Assembly: GCF_900129965.1 (NCBI RefSeq)
Contig: NZ_FQXM01000039.1
Coordinates: 1-21,741 of the forward strand
DNA: 21,741 bases
Reading direction: 5' to 3'
Origin: Clostridium grantii DSM 8605
Lineage (GTDB): Bacteria > Bacillota > Clostridia > Clostridiales > Clostridiaceae
The position numbers and the translations under genes are program-made. Shown here one piece after another: positions 6,137-13,207 of this stretch. Below the pieces are notes generated by a model. It was not told where the DNA came from, made no database searches, and saw nothing but the letters and a program-made list of their open reading frames with translations. Within the stretch, counting starts at the first letter, position 1; each line of letters opens with the position of its first letter.

Positions 6137-6523
6137 ATGAAAGCATTGGGCCAGTTAATAAAAGATTATAGAGCTACCAATGATTTGTCTTTAAGAGAAT
6201 TCGCAAAAAAAAGTAATGTTAGTCATTCATATATAGATAAATTAGAAAAAGGTTTTGACAACAGAACAGGCAAAAAAGTTGAACCAACTATTGATACAAT
6301 AGAAAAAATATCAAAAGCTATGAATGTTTCCTTAGAATTTGTTTTAACTCAAACAGGTAAGATCTCAAAGTATGAAAAAGCCGGTTCTATTTCGGAACAA
6401 ATACTAAAATTTATTGAAAATGAATATGGAGATATTAATTATAATGAATCTTTAGTTAAAGATTTAGCCAATGTTATTGAAAATCATTTAACAGAAACCA
6501 ATAATAAGAAGGATAGTGATTAA
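6137..6523 (+). CDS. Xre-family phage-type repressor without protease domain
   Basis: 128 residues. Residues 3-65 are an HTH domain (LGQLIKDYRATNDLSLREFAKKSNVSHSYIDKLEKG gives the helices), ended by the TIEKISKAMNVSLEFVL motif typical of Xre repressors. The remaining 60 residues are acidic and helical, probably for oligomerisation. There is no S24 LexA-like peptidase region, so RecA-driven self-cleavage is not expected. ATG 6137 is preceded by GAGGTG with 6-nt spacing; the GTG at 6128 lies inside that site. It is divergent from the Cro-like gene, sharing the control region. Its TAA overlaps the stop of the convergent 52-residue gene. Confidence 0.87.
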   Translation: MKALGQLIKDYRATNDLSLREFAKKSNVSHSYIDKLEKGFDNRTGKKVEPTIDTIEKISKAMNVSLEFVLTQTGKISKYEKAGSISEQILKFIENEYGDINYNESLVKDLANVIENHLTETNNKKDSD

Positions 6524-6678
6524 TCAAAATCAACATCCTTTTTATTTATATATATTTTTAATGCTTTATTTACATCAAAACTATCAACGCTCTTACAATT
6601 ATTATAAAGATAAGCTTGGACTATCTTTTTTACTTCTTCTCTACTTATTGTTTTCTCTTCATTTTTGTGCTTTTCCAT
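6520..6678 (-). CDS. 52-residue protein convergent with the repressor, candidate SOS-controlled antirepressor
   Basis: A small gene on the reverse strand: ATG at 6678 with GGGGG 8 nt upstream, stop TAA at 6522-6520 overlapping the repressor stop codon in the palindromic GATTAATC. The product begins MEKHKNEEKTISREEVKK and continues IVQAYLYNN, an acidic-basic helical protein ending KKDVDFD. No family is recognised. Upstream is a promoter with a LexA-type box (6772-6813). Because the repressor lacks a protease domain, a small induced protein or the antisense transcript could relieve repression. That role is inference; the gene itself is supported by ribosome site, codon composition and placement. 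Confidence 0.6.
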   Translation of the reverse strand: MEKHKNEEKTISREEVKKIVQAYLYNNCKSVDSFDVNKALKIYINKKDVDFD

Positions 6679-6727
6679 TCTTCATTCCCCCTGAAACTAT
6701 ATCTTGATTCTTTATATATTTCTTATA

Positions 6728-6750
6728 GGTATCTCAGTTCAATTATTATT
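6728..6750. repeat. isolated left arm of the hairpin repeat
   Basis: TAGGTATCTCAGTTCAATTA begins just before this span and matches the left arm of copy B at 1661-1685 with two changes. No right arm follows. It lies in the 5' UTR of the 52-residue gene. Confidence 0.55.
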
Positions 6751-6771
6751 GCCTGGTAATTTCTTATAAAT

Positions 6772-6813
6772 ATTTTAACACTTATTACTATTATTTACAA
6801 GAACATTTGTTCT
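6772..6813 (-). promoter_or_regulatory. leftward promoter with LexA-type (SOS) box
   Basis: On the minus strand TTGTAA (6800-6795) and TAAAAT (6777-6772) are 17 nt apart. Overlapping the -35 edge is the perfect palindrome AGAACATTTGTTCT (6800-6813), which contains the GAAC-N4-GTTC core of Firmicute LexA boxes. Transcription would run toward the 52-residue gene about 90 nt downstream. This gives direct sequence support for SOS control, though binding is untested. Confidence 0.6.
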
Positions 6814-6848
6814 AATTATTCAATTTTGAACACAAAAATCTATGCTAT

Positions 6849-6872
6849 ATAGGTATCCCAGTTCAACTATTA
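6849..6872. repeat. isolated left arm of the hairpin repeat next to a terminator
   Basis: TAGGTATCCCAGTTCAACTA is identical to the start of copy B (1661-1680). The match ends where the terminator stem at 6874 starts, so a right arm has been lost or replaced. Confidence 0.65.
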
Positions 6873-6873
6873 A

Positions 6874-6926
6874 AAGGCTCAATAGAATATATAGTAACCT
6901 ATCCTATTGAACCTTCGTCTTTTTTT
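6874..6926 (+). terminator. Rho-independent terminator
   Basis: AAGG-C-TCAATAG (6874-6885) pairs with CTATTGA-A-CCTT (6904-6915), a 12-position stem with one mismatch. Seven T residues follow at 6920-6926. On the reverse strand a shorter T-run follows, so it may also end the Rpn-remnant transcript. Confidence 0.75.
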
Positions 6927-7005
6927 GTTTATAAAATTTTTATTTTTAATCCTATAAGGCTATCTTTACTATTCTACAATATCAACTAGTTTCCTCGCAA
7001 AAACA

Positions 7006-7371
7006 CTAAAAATACTTATCTAACTCATCCAAACTTTCTAGCTCAAAAATATCTATTGAAATAATATCTAATACTCTATCTGATAATTTCATTATCTTAT
7101 TTTCATATTCTTCTGATAAATTCCCAAATTTTTTAGTAAGTTGCTTTACTAGCAATTCTGCTTTACCTTTTTCTATCCCCTTCTCTATCCCCTTCTCTAT
7201 CCCTTTTTCTATCCCTTTTTCCATTCCTTCTCTAACACCATCATCTCGTATCATTTTCCCAACTTCAGTCATTTCGAAAACCTCCTTAAATCTTTTTTTA
7301 CTTTTTTCATCACCAAATTTTTCTAACAAAGCATACAATAAGATAACACAATTGATATTATTTATCTCAAT
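7006..7371 (-). pseudogene. C-terminal remnant of an Rpn-family (PD-(D/E)XK transposase/nuclease) protein
   Basis: The open stretch holds only the C-terminal part of an Rpn family protein: a helical LYALLEKFGDEKSKKRFKEV, then MTEVGKMIRDDGVREGMEKG, four or five IEKG repeats and a DUF4351-like tail. An in-frame TGA at 7374-7372 precedes it, and the N-terminal nuclease core of roughly 180-200 residues is absent. A TTG at 7338 could start a 110-residue product but has no good ribosome site. The IEKG repeats come from a 12-bp tandem DNA repeat around 7165-7220. Confidence 0.75.
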
Positions 7372-7486
7372 TCATAAGTGTTTAGCTTAATTTAAATGAA
7401 ATTTTTCTCTAATTCTTAAACCTTTCGAAACAAAAATCTATCATCACCAAGAAATCAAATTAATAATACTCATATAATATCCGTTA

Positions 7487-8038
7487 TTAGTTAGTCATTC
7501 GACTCTTAATTTCAATATATAAGTCATCAATATCCATGGAAATTGCATTCTTAGGAATAGTTATTATTTTAGTACTTCCTAACATAAATCTTCTAAATAA
7601 GCTGATTTTACTTAAGATTTCTTTCATATTTGATGAATATATTCCAATTGATTTATATCCATTGTCATTATAAGTAAAAACTTCTTCTACCTCACTCCAC
7701 ATTAACATATCTATTTTAGCATATACAGCGTTAATATTGATTTTTATACCACTATCATTTATCACCATCAAAGGTTTCTTCTTTAGATAATCAATAGTAT
7801 TAGAACCTAATATCCAAAGAGAAAATATAATCATTAATAAGCCAAAAAATTTTAAAAACAAACTTTTTAAAATTATTACTGCTAATATAATAATTTCTGT
7901 TTTGATCTCACCTTTAAAATCAAAATATTTGTTCACATCAATTTTAGCCTTTTTTAGTCTCTTCCTTCTAAAGTATGAAGTTAATAGCGTTATAACGCAT
8001 GGACAAAATACTAGAAAAAGGTAATTATAATTAGGCAT
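7487..8038 (-). CDS. hypothetical membrane protein, PH-like (STM3941-type) architecture
   Basis: 183 residues. Two hydrophobic stretches (residues 5-22, and about 49-82, the second long enough for a hairpin) are followed by a soluble domain with PLMVINDSGIKI, MLMWSEVEEVFTY and KIITIPKNAI. That pattern (a value/direction strand, a W-xx-I/V strand, then an Arg-rich loop) resembles small bacterial PH-like membrane proteins such as STM3941. The ribosome site is weak (GAAAG). It lies downstream of the methyltransferase in the same orientation, with a 60-bp gap. Function unknown. Confidence 0.55.
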   Translation of the reverse strand: MPNYNYLFLVFCPCVITLLTSYFRRKRLKKAKIDVNKYFDFKGEIKTEIIILAVIILKSLFLKFFGLLMIIFSLWILGSNTIDYLKKKPLMVINDSGIKININAVYAKIDMLMWSEVEEVFTYNDNGYKSIGIYSSNMKEILSKISLFRRFMLGSTKIITIPKNAISMDIDDLYIEIKSRMTN

Positions 8039-8098
8039 TTTACTTTCAAAATTATAAATAGTGATAATTATGCTTATTAGTGGCTGTTAAAAAGTGAT

Positions 8099-8938
8099 TT
8101 ATTGGCATTTTTCTACTACATAAATGATATTCATTCCACAATCAAGAGTTCCTTGTAGTTTTGAAATTTCAATCTCTTGCTTTACAATAAGTTCCCAAAA
8201 CTCTTTATCTTGTCTTGCATTTTCTAATGCATCATTTCTTGATTGAGAAAACAAACCTGCTGAACTTTTTTCTACAACTTTTACTGGAAAATTTGAAAAG
8301 AGAGTATCCATTTCAGAACTTCTCATCATATGCACATAGTGCTTACTTGGGACAGGATAATGGTCTTCATCTTGAACCCCTGTATCAAATAACCATTTAG
8401 TTGCTTCAATTCCAAATAAGTTTTTTTCCTCTCGGATACCATCTAAATAAAATAATGATGCCCCTATGAAACTCATGGCTCCGATAATCAGTTTACCTCC
8501 CGGTCTTAACACTCTAAGCATTTCTTCTATTCCTGTTAGTTCCTTTTCAAGCAAATAGTTAATAACACCGCCTATGCAAACTACGCAATCAAATGATTCA
8601 TTTTTCATAGTTGGCATATTAACTACATCCAATATGAGAAAATCTTTAATACGATTGTACAATGACAATTCTTTCATCTTTTCTTTATTAAATTCAATTT
8701 GATGAGATGATATATCGGCAACAGTAAGTTCTTTGCATATATTTACAATATTTTTCGTATATCTGCCAGACCCAGCTCCAATCTCAAATACGCAATCCGA
8801 TGGTTTTATATACCTCTTTAAAATATCTAAATGAACATGATATAAAAGTTCTCCCTGTGCGTCCTTTTCAAGTCTAGTCCACTCTCTATCTCCATAATTA
8901 TCATAACGATTTTTGGTTATTTCGGGGTTGTAACTCAT
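8099..8938 (-). CDS. class I SAM-dependent methyltransferase
   Basis: 279 residues with a standard Rossmann methyltransferase core. Motif I is VFEIGAGSGRY (50-60), the acidic end of strand 2 is TVADIS, motif IV is FDCVVCIGGVINYL, and the post-motif is LRVLRPGGKLIIG. The substrate is unknown; the N-terminal YDNYGDREWTRLEKD segment and the C-terminal half are typical of small-molecule methyltransferases. ATG 8938 has a GGAG site 8 nt upstream. A short upstream reading frame with its own strong ribosome site precedes it (see 8901-9005), which could influence expression. Confidence 0.88.
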   Translation of the reverse strand: MSYNPEITKNRYDNYGDREWTRLEKDAQGELLYHVHLDILKRYIKPSDCVFEIGAGSGRYTKNIVNICKELTVADISSHQIEFNKEKMKELSLYNRIKDFLILDVVNMPTMKNESFDCVVCIGGVINYLLEKELTGIEEMLRVLRPGGKLIIGAMSFIGASLFYLDGIREEKNLFGIEATKWLFDTGVQDEDHYPVPSKHYVHMMRSSEMDTLFSNFPVKVVEKSSAGLFSQSRNDALENARQDKEFWELIVKQEIEISKLQGTLDCGMNIIYVVEKCQ

Positions 8939-9005
8939 GAAAACATCTCCTTTTAAAATTTAATAATAAAATATCTATAATGTCACAAATGTCACCTTCA
9001 TTCAT
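8901..9005 (-). CDS. possible 34-residue leader ORF overlapping the methyltransferase start
   Basis: GGGAGGTG (9018-9011), the strongest ribosome site in this part of the window, lies 7 nt upstream of an ATG at 9005. The frame encodes 34 residues starting MNEGDICDIIDILLL and overlaps the methyltransferase start by 38 nt in another frame. A second ATG at 9001 gives an 8-residue ORF (MKVTFVTL). A TATAAT at 9077-9072 could be the promoter -10. It may be a leader peptide, or the start of a gene lost by deletion. Confidence 0.3.
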   Translation of the reverse strand: MNEGDICDIIDILLLNFKRRCFHELQPRNNQKSL

Positions 9006-9154
9006 GCAACCACCTCCCAAGAATTTAAATTATCTTTAGTTCACATTTTCTTACTATTGTGTCCGTATTTAATTATACATCATAGCAATGTAGTTATTTA
9101 AATATTTGACACAATTACATATAAATCACTTTCCTAATTTTAAAGTCTTTTAAC

Positions 9155-9396
9155 TTTGTATCAGAATGAGTTTTCTTTAATGGATTCTCTGAAAAATGCC
9201 TCATCAGCTTATATAACTCCACCAACATTCCCAATACCCATATAAACTCTGATAGCATCTAAAAACTTATGCCTCCAATAAAAAGATGTAGTCACACTAA
9301 TCTCTACTATATCGGCATATTTTCTTATGGAATAGCCTTTTATTTAACTGTTATTGCTGATATATTATATCGAATGTACTCTTTATCTACCTCATT
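9155..9396 (-). pseudogene. IS1595-family transposase remnant
   Basis: Conceptual translation of the reverse strand gives EVDKEYIRYNI, then after a frameshift GYSIRKYADIVEISVTTSFY and WRHKFLDA, then GNVGGVI, a stop, ADEAFFRES and another stop. The order (helical SIRK segment, SVTTSFYWRHK, then an acidic DE-x-FFRES motif at the start of the catalytic domain) is that of IS1595-type ISXO2-like transposases. At least one frameshift and two stops are present, and both ends are missing, so it is inactive. It directly abuts the 3' end of the YdcF fragment. Confidence 0.8.
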
Positions 9397-9820
9397 AAAA
9401 CTCCTTTGCTATACCTTTCATAACCGCATAGTACTCCCTCACCAGATAATTAATTCTTACTGTAATTGGCGTCTTGCTTGAAACACCATCTACTATCAAG
9501 CCACTATTTTCTGCCACAAGCATTGCTCTATATAAATGGTAATCATTTGTTATTATCAAAATCTTTGGAACCTTTACATCTGATTTCATAATCAACTGTT
9601 TTGAGTATTGAAAATTTTCTACTGTTGATGTAGACTTATCTTCAAGCAAAATCATTTCTTCCGGCACTCCTTGGCCAATCAGATATTTTTTCATAGCCTG
9701 TGCTTCACTAATATCCTCACCTTGTCCTTGACCACCAGAAACTATAATGAAACTCTTTTTATTATTATCAACAATTTCTATGGCTTTATCTAATCTTTGT
9801 TTTAAAACAGAAGAAATTTT
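9395..9820 (-). pseudogene. N-terminally truncated YdcF/DUF218-family protein
   Basis: The open frame reads ISSVLKQRLDKAIEIVDNN, then the family motif SGGQGQGEDISEAQAM, then STSTVENFQYSK and ITNDYHLYRA, all typical of YdcF/SanA-like DUF218 proteins. The normal N-terminus, with the membrane anchor and first strand, is missing. The frame begins immediately after the TAA that ends the ABC permease and is in the same frame as the permease. No start codon with a ribosome site exists; the ATG at 9694 would remove the core motif. It is a remnant left by a deletion that joined it to the exporter gene. Confidence 0.75.
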
Positions 9821-11437
9821 TTACTTCAACCTAAAGGTCTTCGGTGCCAATTTATAAGTCAATATCAATGCAAACATCATATACAAAATTGTTGCCACAA
9901 TTATACCGTAACTAAAATACAAAGAAGATGTTTTTATTTGAAGACTTCCATAACAAATCAAATACATTACCCCATTAACAATACTAAACAATGGACTTTT
10001 CACTTCTAATTCCTTTGTATAAGGTTGCACTACATAATACAAAAACAAGTGATGTATTGAAAAAAAACAAGATAAACAAAGGATACAAATAAACACCGGA
10101 ATAGACCCAATTATAAGCCCACTCTCCCTGCTAATTATCATTATCAAAATTAATGATATACATATAGCTAGCGCAGGTATTAAATTTAGAATCACTATCT
10201 TCTTCAGCCTAATTGTGAAATTAGATAGAATGGCATTTCCTTGTCGATAGTATGTATTCCTCAATAAACTCACATCACAATTATGAAATATAGCCTTACA
10301 AACTCTTTGGGTTGTAGACATAAGATACATAACAAATACCCATATATTTACACTTACTTTTATAGCATTAGAAATATCTGTTCCAGTAGAAGGTTCAAGA
10401 ATAATTACTGCTACAAATGCTATAAAGGTAATAGCTATCAATGCAACTCTAATTTTTATAGGTTTGCTAATTATCTTTTTATATCTTAAGAAAAATATAG
10501 CATTTAAATATTCATATCCCTTTTTATCTTTATAAATATCCTTGGTAATATTCCCCTTAATCATTTTAGCTTCATCAACTTTTACATCCGCAAATTTTGC
10601 ATCCTTCAAGATTTTTTCAACTTCAAAGGCTTTTTCCCTAGCAAGAAATTCTCTTGACATAGCTTTATATTTTCTATATCTAAATAAATATATTAATGAT
10701 ATTGCTCCTAGAAGAATTAAAATCACCATTGTCACAATATTTAATAATATACTTGCAAAATTAATAGTTAAATTAAATACTGGTAGCGCATATGCCAATA
10801 CTAGGCCAACTATAATTATAATTCCTTGTATTTTTTCATTATCATTCAAACGCTTTCCTGTTTTATCATAAATAAATAAAAGAATACATTCTCCAATAAA
10901 CTTTACTATTGTCAACTCCACCATTAGCATTAAAGCTTCAAGTATTGATAGCTTAATAAAATTACCAATGATAATTAGAGGTAGTAAAAAATATATAAAA
11001 TCCGTTATCCTTTTGTATATTAACTGGCTAAGATAAAACTTTTTAGCATCAGCTCTCATTAATACTATCATATTATAAGCATCTCTATTACTTTTATCAA
11101 AAATCACAGTCATAGTCAAAGGCCCTATAAAAAAACTCAAGAAGAAAAATATATGTAAAAATTTAGGCAATATTCCATTGCTGTTAAATGTGAAATTATT
11201 CATAAGAAAAGAAGGAAATAAAATCATTATTCCTAGGTAAAAAGCTTTACCCAAAAATGCTAAAAATATTTTAAGCATCTCTTCTATTACCCCTAAAACA
11301 ATTTTTATTTCAGTTTCATTATAAAGCTTATCAGGTATCTTTTTCCCTATTAAAGGCAATCTTTTTAAAAAGTGTATAAGCGTATTGCCACCAATTGCAA
11401 AATTAACTTTAAAGGTAGCCAGAAATGTATTAATCAT
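9821..11437 (-). CDS. ABC exporter permease (ABC-2-like, multi-span)
   Basis: About 538 residues with at least ten hydrophobic helices in two clusters separated by a charged cytoplasmic loop (REFLAREKAFEVEKILKDAKFADVKVDE). It overlaps the ATPase gene by 8 nt (ATGATTAA), so the pair is translationally coupled. The ATG at 11437 is favoured because AAAGGAG lies 7 nt upstream; the ATG at 11443 is inside that site. The size and the Lys-rich N-terminus match the large permease halves of Firmicute drug or peptide exporters of the YthQ type. Substrate unknown. Confidence 0.82.
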   Translation of the reverse strand: MINTFLATFKVNFAIGGNTLIHFLKRLPLIGKKIPDKLYNETEIKIVLGVIEEMLKIFLAFLGKAFYLGIMILFPSFLMNNFTFNSNGILPKFLHIFFFLSFFIGPLTMTVIFDKSNRDAYNMIVLMRADAKKFYLSQLIYKRITDFIYFLLPLIIIGNFIKLSILEALMLMVELTIVKFIGECILLFIYDKTGKRLNDNEKIQGIIIIVGLVLAYALPVFNLTINFASILLNIVTMVILILLGAISLIYLFRYRKYKAMSREFLAREKAFEVEKILKDAKFADVKVDEAKMIKGNITKDIYKDKKGYEYLNAIFFLRYKKIISKPIKIRVALIAITFIAFVAVIILEPSTGTDISNAIKVSVNIWVFVMYLMSTTQRVCKAIFHNCDVSLLRNTYYRQGNAILSNFTIRLKKIVILNLIPALAICISLILIMIISRESGLIIGSIPVFICILCLSCFFSIHHLFLYYVVQPYTKELEVKSPLFSIVNGVMYLICYGSLQIKTSSLYFSYGIIVATILYMMFALILTYKLAPKTFRLK

Positions 11438-12140
11438 TTTCATTCTCCTTTAAAATCTCCATAATCTCCGCTTCAAATTCAGGGCTTTTAATAAGCTTAT
11501 TATCCAATAATTCCAAAACTCCATCGTTAAGAACAACAATTTCATCACATAAATCAGTAGCTAACTGCAAAATATGTGTTGAAAAAATAATGATGTGATC
11601 CTCTTTAATCTTTTTAAGTAGGTTCTTCATTTCTAGTGCTACCACCACATCAAAAGAAGTTAAAGGCTCGTCCAATAAAATCACTTCAGGTTTTGTAATT
11701 AGAGTGGTCAACATTTGAATTTTATTTTTCATACCATGAGAATAACCCTTTATTAATCTATATCTATCTTCTTTATTAATCTTCATCCTATCTAAATATT
11801 CATCTATTGAAAGTAAGTTTTCTATCTTATCTTTGTTTATATCTATAAAAAATTTCAAAAATTCATATCCCGTTAGAAAATCTGGAAGTATGGGTTCTGA
11901 AAATACATATCCTACTTGAGAATAATCTGCTTTTACATTTTCTTTCTCATATTGGTGAAAAGTAATACTTCCTCCATCATATTTAATTTCTTCACTTATG
12001 CAATTAAAAAGTGTAGTTTTACCTGCTCCATTACGACCTAAAAGTCCATAAATTTTACCTTTCTCAAAAGTAAAGGTTGATTTTTTTAATACCTTTTTAT
12101 CCCCAAAGTTTTTCTCAATATCTTGTAAAATAAGTTGCAT
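11430..12140 (-). CDS. ABC transporter ATP-binding protein
   Basis: 236 residues. Walker A GRNGAGKTT (35-43), a Q-loop region near SQVGYVFSEP, an ABC signature YSHGMKN (133-139; the usual SGG is SHG), Walker B VILLDE (153-158), D-loop SFD, and H-loop STH. It is a complete ATPase subunit that would drive the permease encoded immediately downstream. The ATG is preceded by GAGGAG with good spacing. The operon probably starts upstream at the broken slipin gene. Confidence 0.92.
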   Translation of the reverse strand: MQLILQDIEKNFGDKKVLKKSTFTFEKGKIYGLLGRNGAGKTTLFNCISEEIKYDGGSITFHQYEKENVKADYSQVGYVFSEPILPDFLTGYEFLKFFIDINKDKIENLLSIDEYLDRMKINKEDRYRLIKGYSHGMKNKIQMLTTLITKPEVILLDEPLTSFDVVVALEMKNLLKKIKEDHIIIFSTHILQLATDLCDEIVVLNDGVLELLDNKLIKSPEFEAEIMEILKENEND

Positions 12141-12189
12141 GTATTTTCTCCTCTATATTTAAGAAATTTATATTTAATTACTCTTTCAC

Positions 12190-12574
12190 CTATTTTACCA
12201 TGATTTGGCATGCATAAAATGACAAAAATATTACAAAATTTAATTGAGTTAATAGATTATTTCCTCCAGAAACAGATATGTTTCCAACCTTTTCGCAAAT
12301 TCTTTCTATATATTCTAATTCCTTTAATTTATAAAGAGTTTGATTTTCATCCATTAGTTTTGCAGTATTCAACAAACTTCTAGTAGAAGCAACCATCCCT
12401 CATAAGCACATTAATAGGAATTCCAGCTAAAGCCACCTTTCCTTGGCACATTTCTATTTCTATATGATATCCAAAGAATGATAAATAAGAATGTTTACCT
12501 GGTGTTAGAATTTTTACAAATTTACCATTTTTAAATAAATATCCTCTTTCATTTTCTTTAATAATAGTTTTCAT
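12190..12574 (-). pseudogene. slipin (SPFH-domain) gene with internal deletion
   Basis: Two adjacent reading frames give the two ends of one slipin. The 5' frame (12574-12380) starts MKTIIKENERGYLFKNG, continues TPGKHSYLSFFGYHIEI and ends at GCFY. The overlapping frame (12396-12190) carries VASTRSLLNTAKLMDENQ and YKLKELEYIERICEKVGNIS, the conserved C-terminal end. The central SPFH domain of roughly 200 residues is missing, and the junction shifts the frame near 12390. The original start has a strong AGGGAGGGG site. A membrane-organising role for the ancestral protein is known from the family; this copy is broken. Confidence 0.8.
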
Positions 12575-12611
12575 AATAACCCCTCCCTAATAAATCTCAG
12601 CACAAATTTAG

Positions 12612-12637
12612 CAATTTATTTTACATAAAATAAATTG
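12612..12637. promoter_or_regulatory. AT-rich perfect palindrome upstream of the slipin remnant
   Basis: CAATTTATTTTA (12612-12623) and TAAAATAAATTG (12626-12637) are perfect complements separated by 2 nt. It lies 38 bp upstream of the slipin start and might be an operator or RNA hairpin. Confidence 0.4.
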
Positions 12638-12656
12638 TTTTCTACCTCATAGATTG

Positions 12657-12853
12657 ATATAACTTGTAATGCTCACAAAATTCAATAGGGAGCCTAGATT
12701 AAGTATATATTAATCAAACAGTTTCTTATATGCTGTTTCATATAAGAAGGAAAGTGAAAAATAATAAACGGTATCCTCAAAGCTGCAAGCTAAGAATTAT
12801 GTTGTAAATACACATTGTTGCTTAAATGTATTCACTGAGCATTACATTTATAT
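12657..12853. mobile_element. MITE-like 197-bp element with terminal inverted repeats
   Basis: The left end has ATATAA then TGTAATGCTCA at 12665-12675. The right end has TGAGCATTACA at 12836-12846 then TTTATAT, its complement. Inside is a perfect 10-bp hairpin (TTCTTATATG 12723-12732 with CATATAAGAA 12739-12748). It encodes nothing visible. Only one copy was seen in the window, so mobile origin is inferred from structure. Confidence 0.45.
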
Positions 12854-12885
12854 CTTTTTTATTTTTCTTATTTGGTGTAAATTTT

Positions 12886-12972
12886 TTAGTTAAGGATTCG
12901 AACCTTCTTCATAACACCTAACTAAGCCTTCATTCGGCATACTGTAAAGATAGAATCTTCCAGCACCACTTG
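12886..12972. repeat. structured repeat unit, possible transposon end or ncRNA
   Basis: On the minus strand a 37-bp segment (12972-12936) is followed by a GCC/GGC hairpin (12926-12938), a closing TTAGTTA/TAACTAA pair (12919-12925 with 12886-12892), and inside it AAGG-TTCGAAT-CCTT (12892-12906), which looks like a tRNA T-arm. The 37-bp part recurs at 17794-17830 with one mismatch. Such a chain of small hairpins is reminiscent of IS200/IS605 right ends or associated RNAs, but no transposase is here. A complete tRNA cannot be folded. Confidence 0.45.
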
Positions 12973-13106
12973 GTTAGTAAACCAAAATATCGAATTACTA
13001 AGCTTATATGTAATTTTTAACATTTATTTTTATATTTATCAATTAATATAACTTGATTTTATATAAATAACCCGTTAGTGTTTTAAATAACAAATTAACC
13101 CACTTC

Positions 13107-13149
13107 AAAAAGCAGGTAGTTTTATTTTCACAAAACTATCTGCTTTTTT
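13107..13149. terminator. bidirectional Rho-independent terminator
   Basis: AAAAGCAGGTAGTTTT and AAAACTATCTGCTTTT form a long stem with one wobble, flanked by T-runs on both strands. It follows the stop of the leftward 241-residue gene. Confidence 0.85.
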
Positions 13150-13207
13150 ATAAAAGTTCCATTTATAAAATATATCTTTTTTTATATTTAAATCCTTATT
13201 ATATCTT

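Noticed and set aside
6516..6707. Plus-strand 63-codon ORF after the repressor
   Set aside because: It has no ribosome site and is the shadow of the minus-strand 52-residue gene, which has one.
9269..9481. Plus-strand 70-codon ORF
   Set aside because: The reverse strand here encodes recognisable IS1595 transposase and YdcF segments.
12886..12972. Complete tRNA gene suggested by GGTTCGAATCC
   Set aside because: No anticodon arm or D-arm can be placed between the 7-bp pair and the T-arm-like hairpin, and no CCA end is present.
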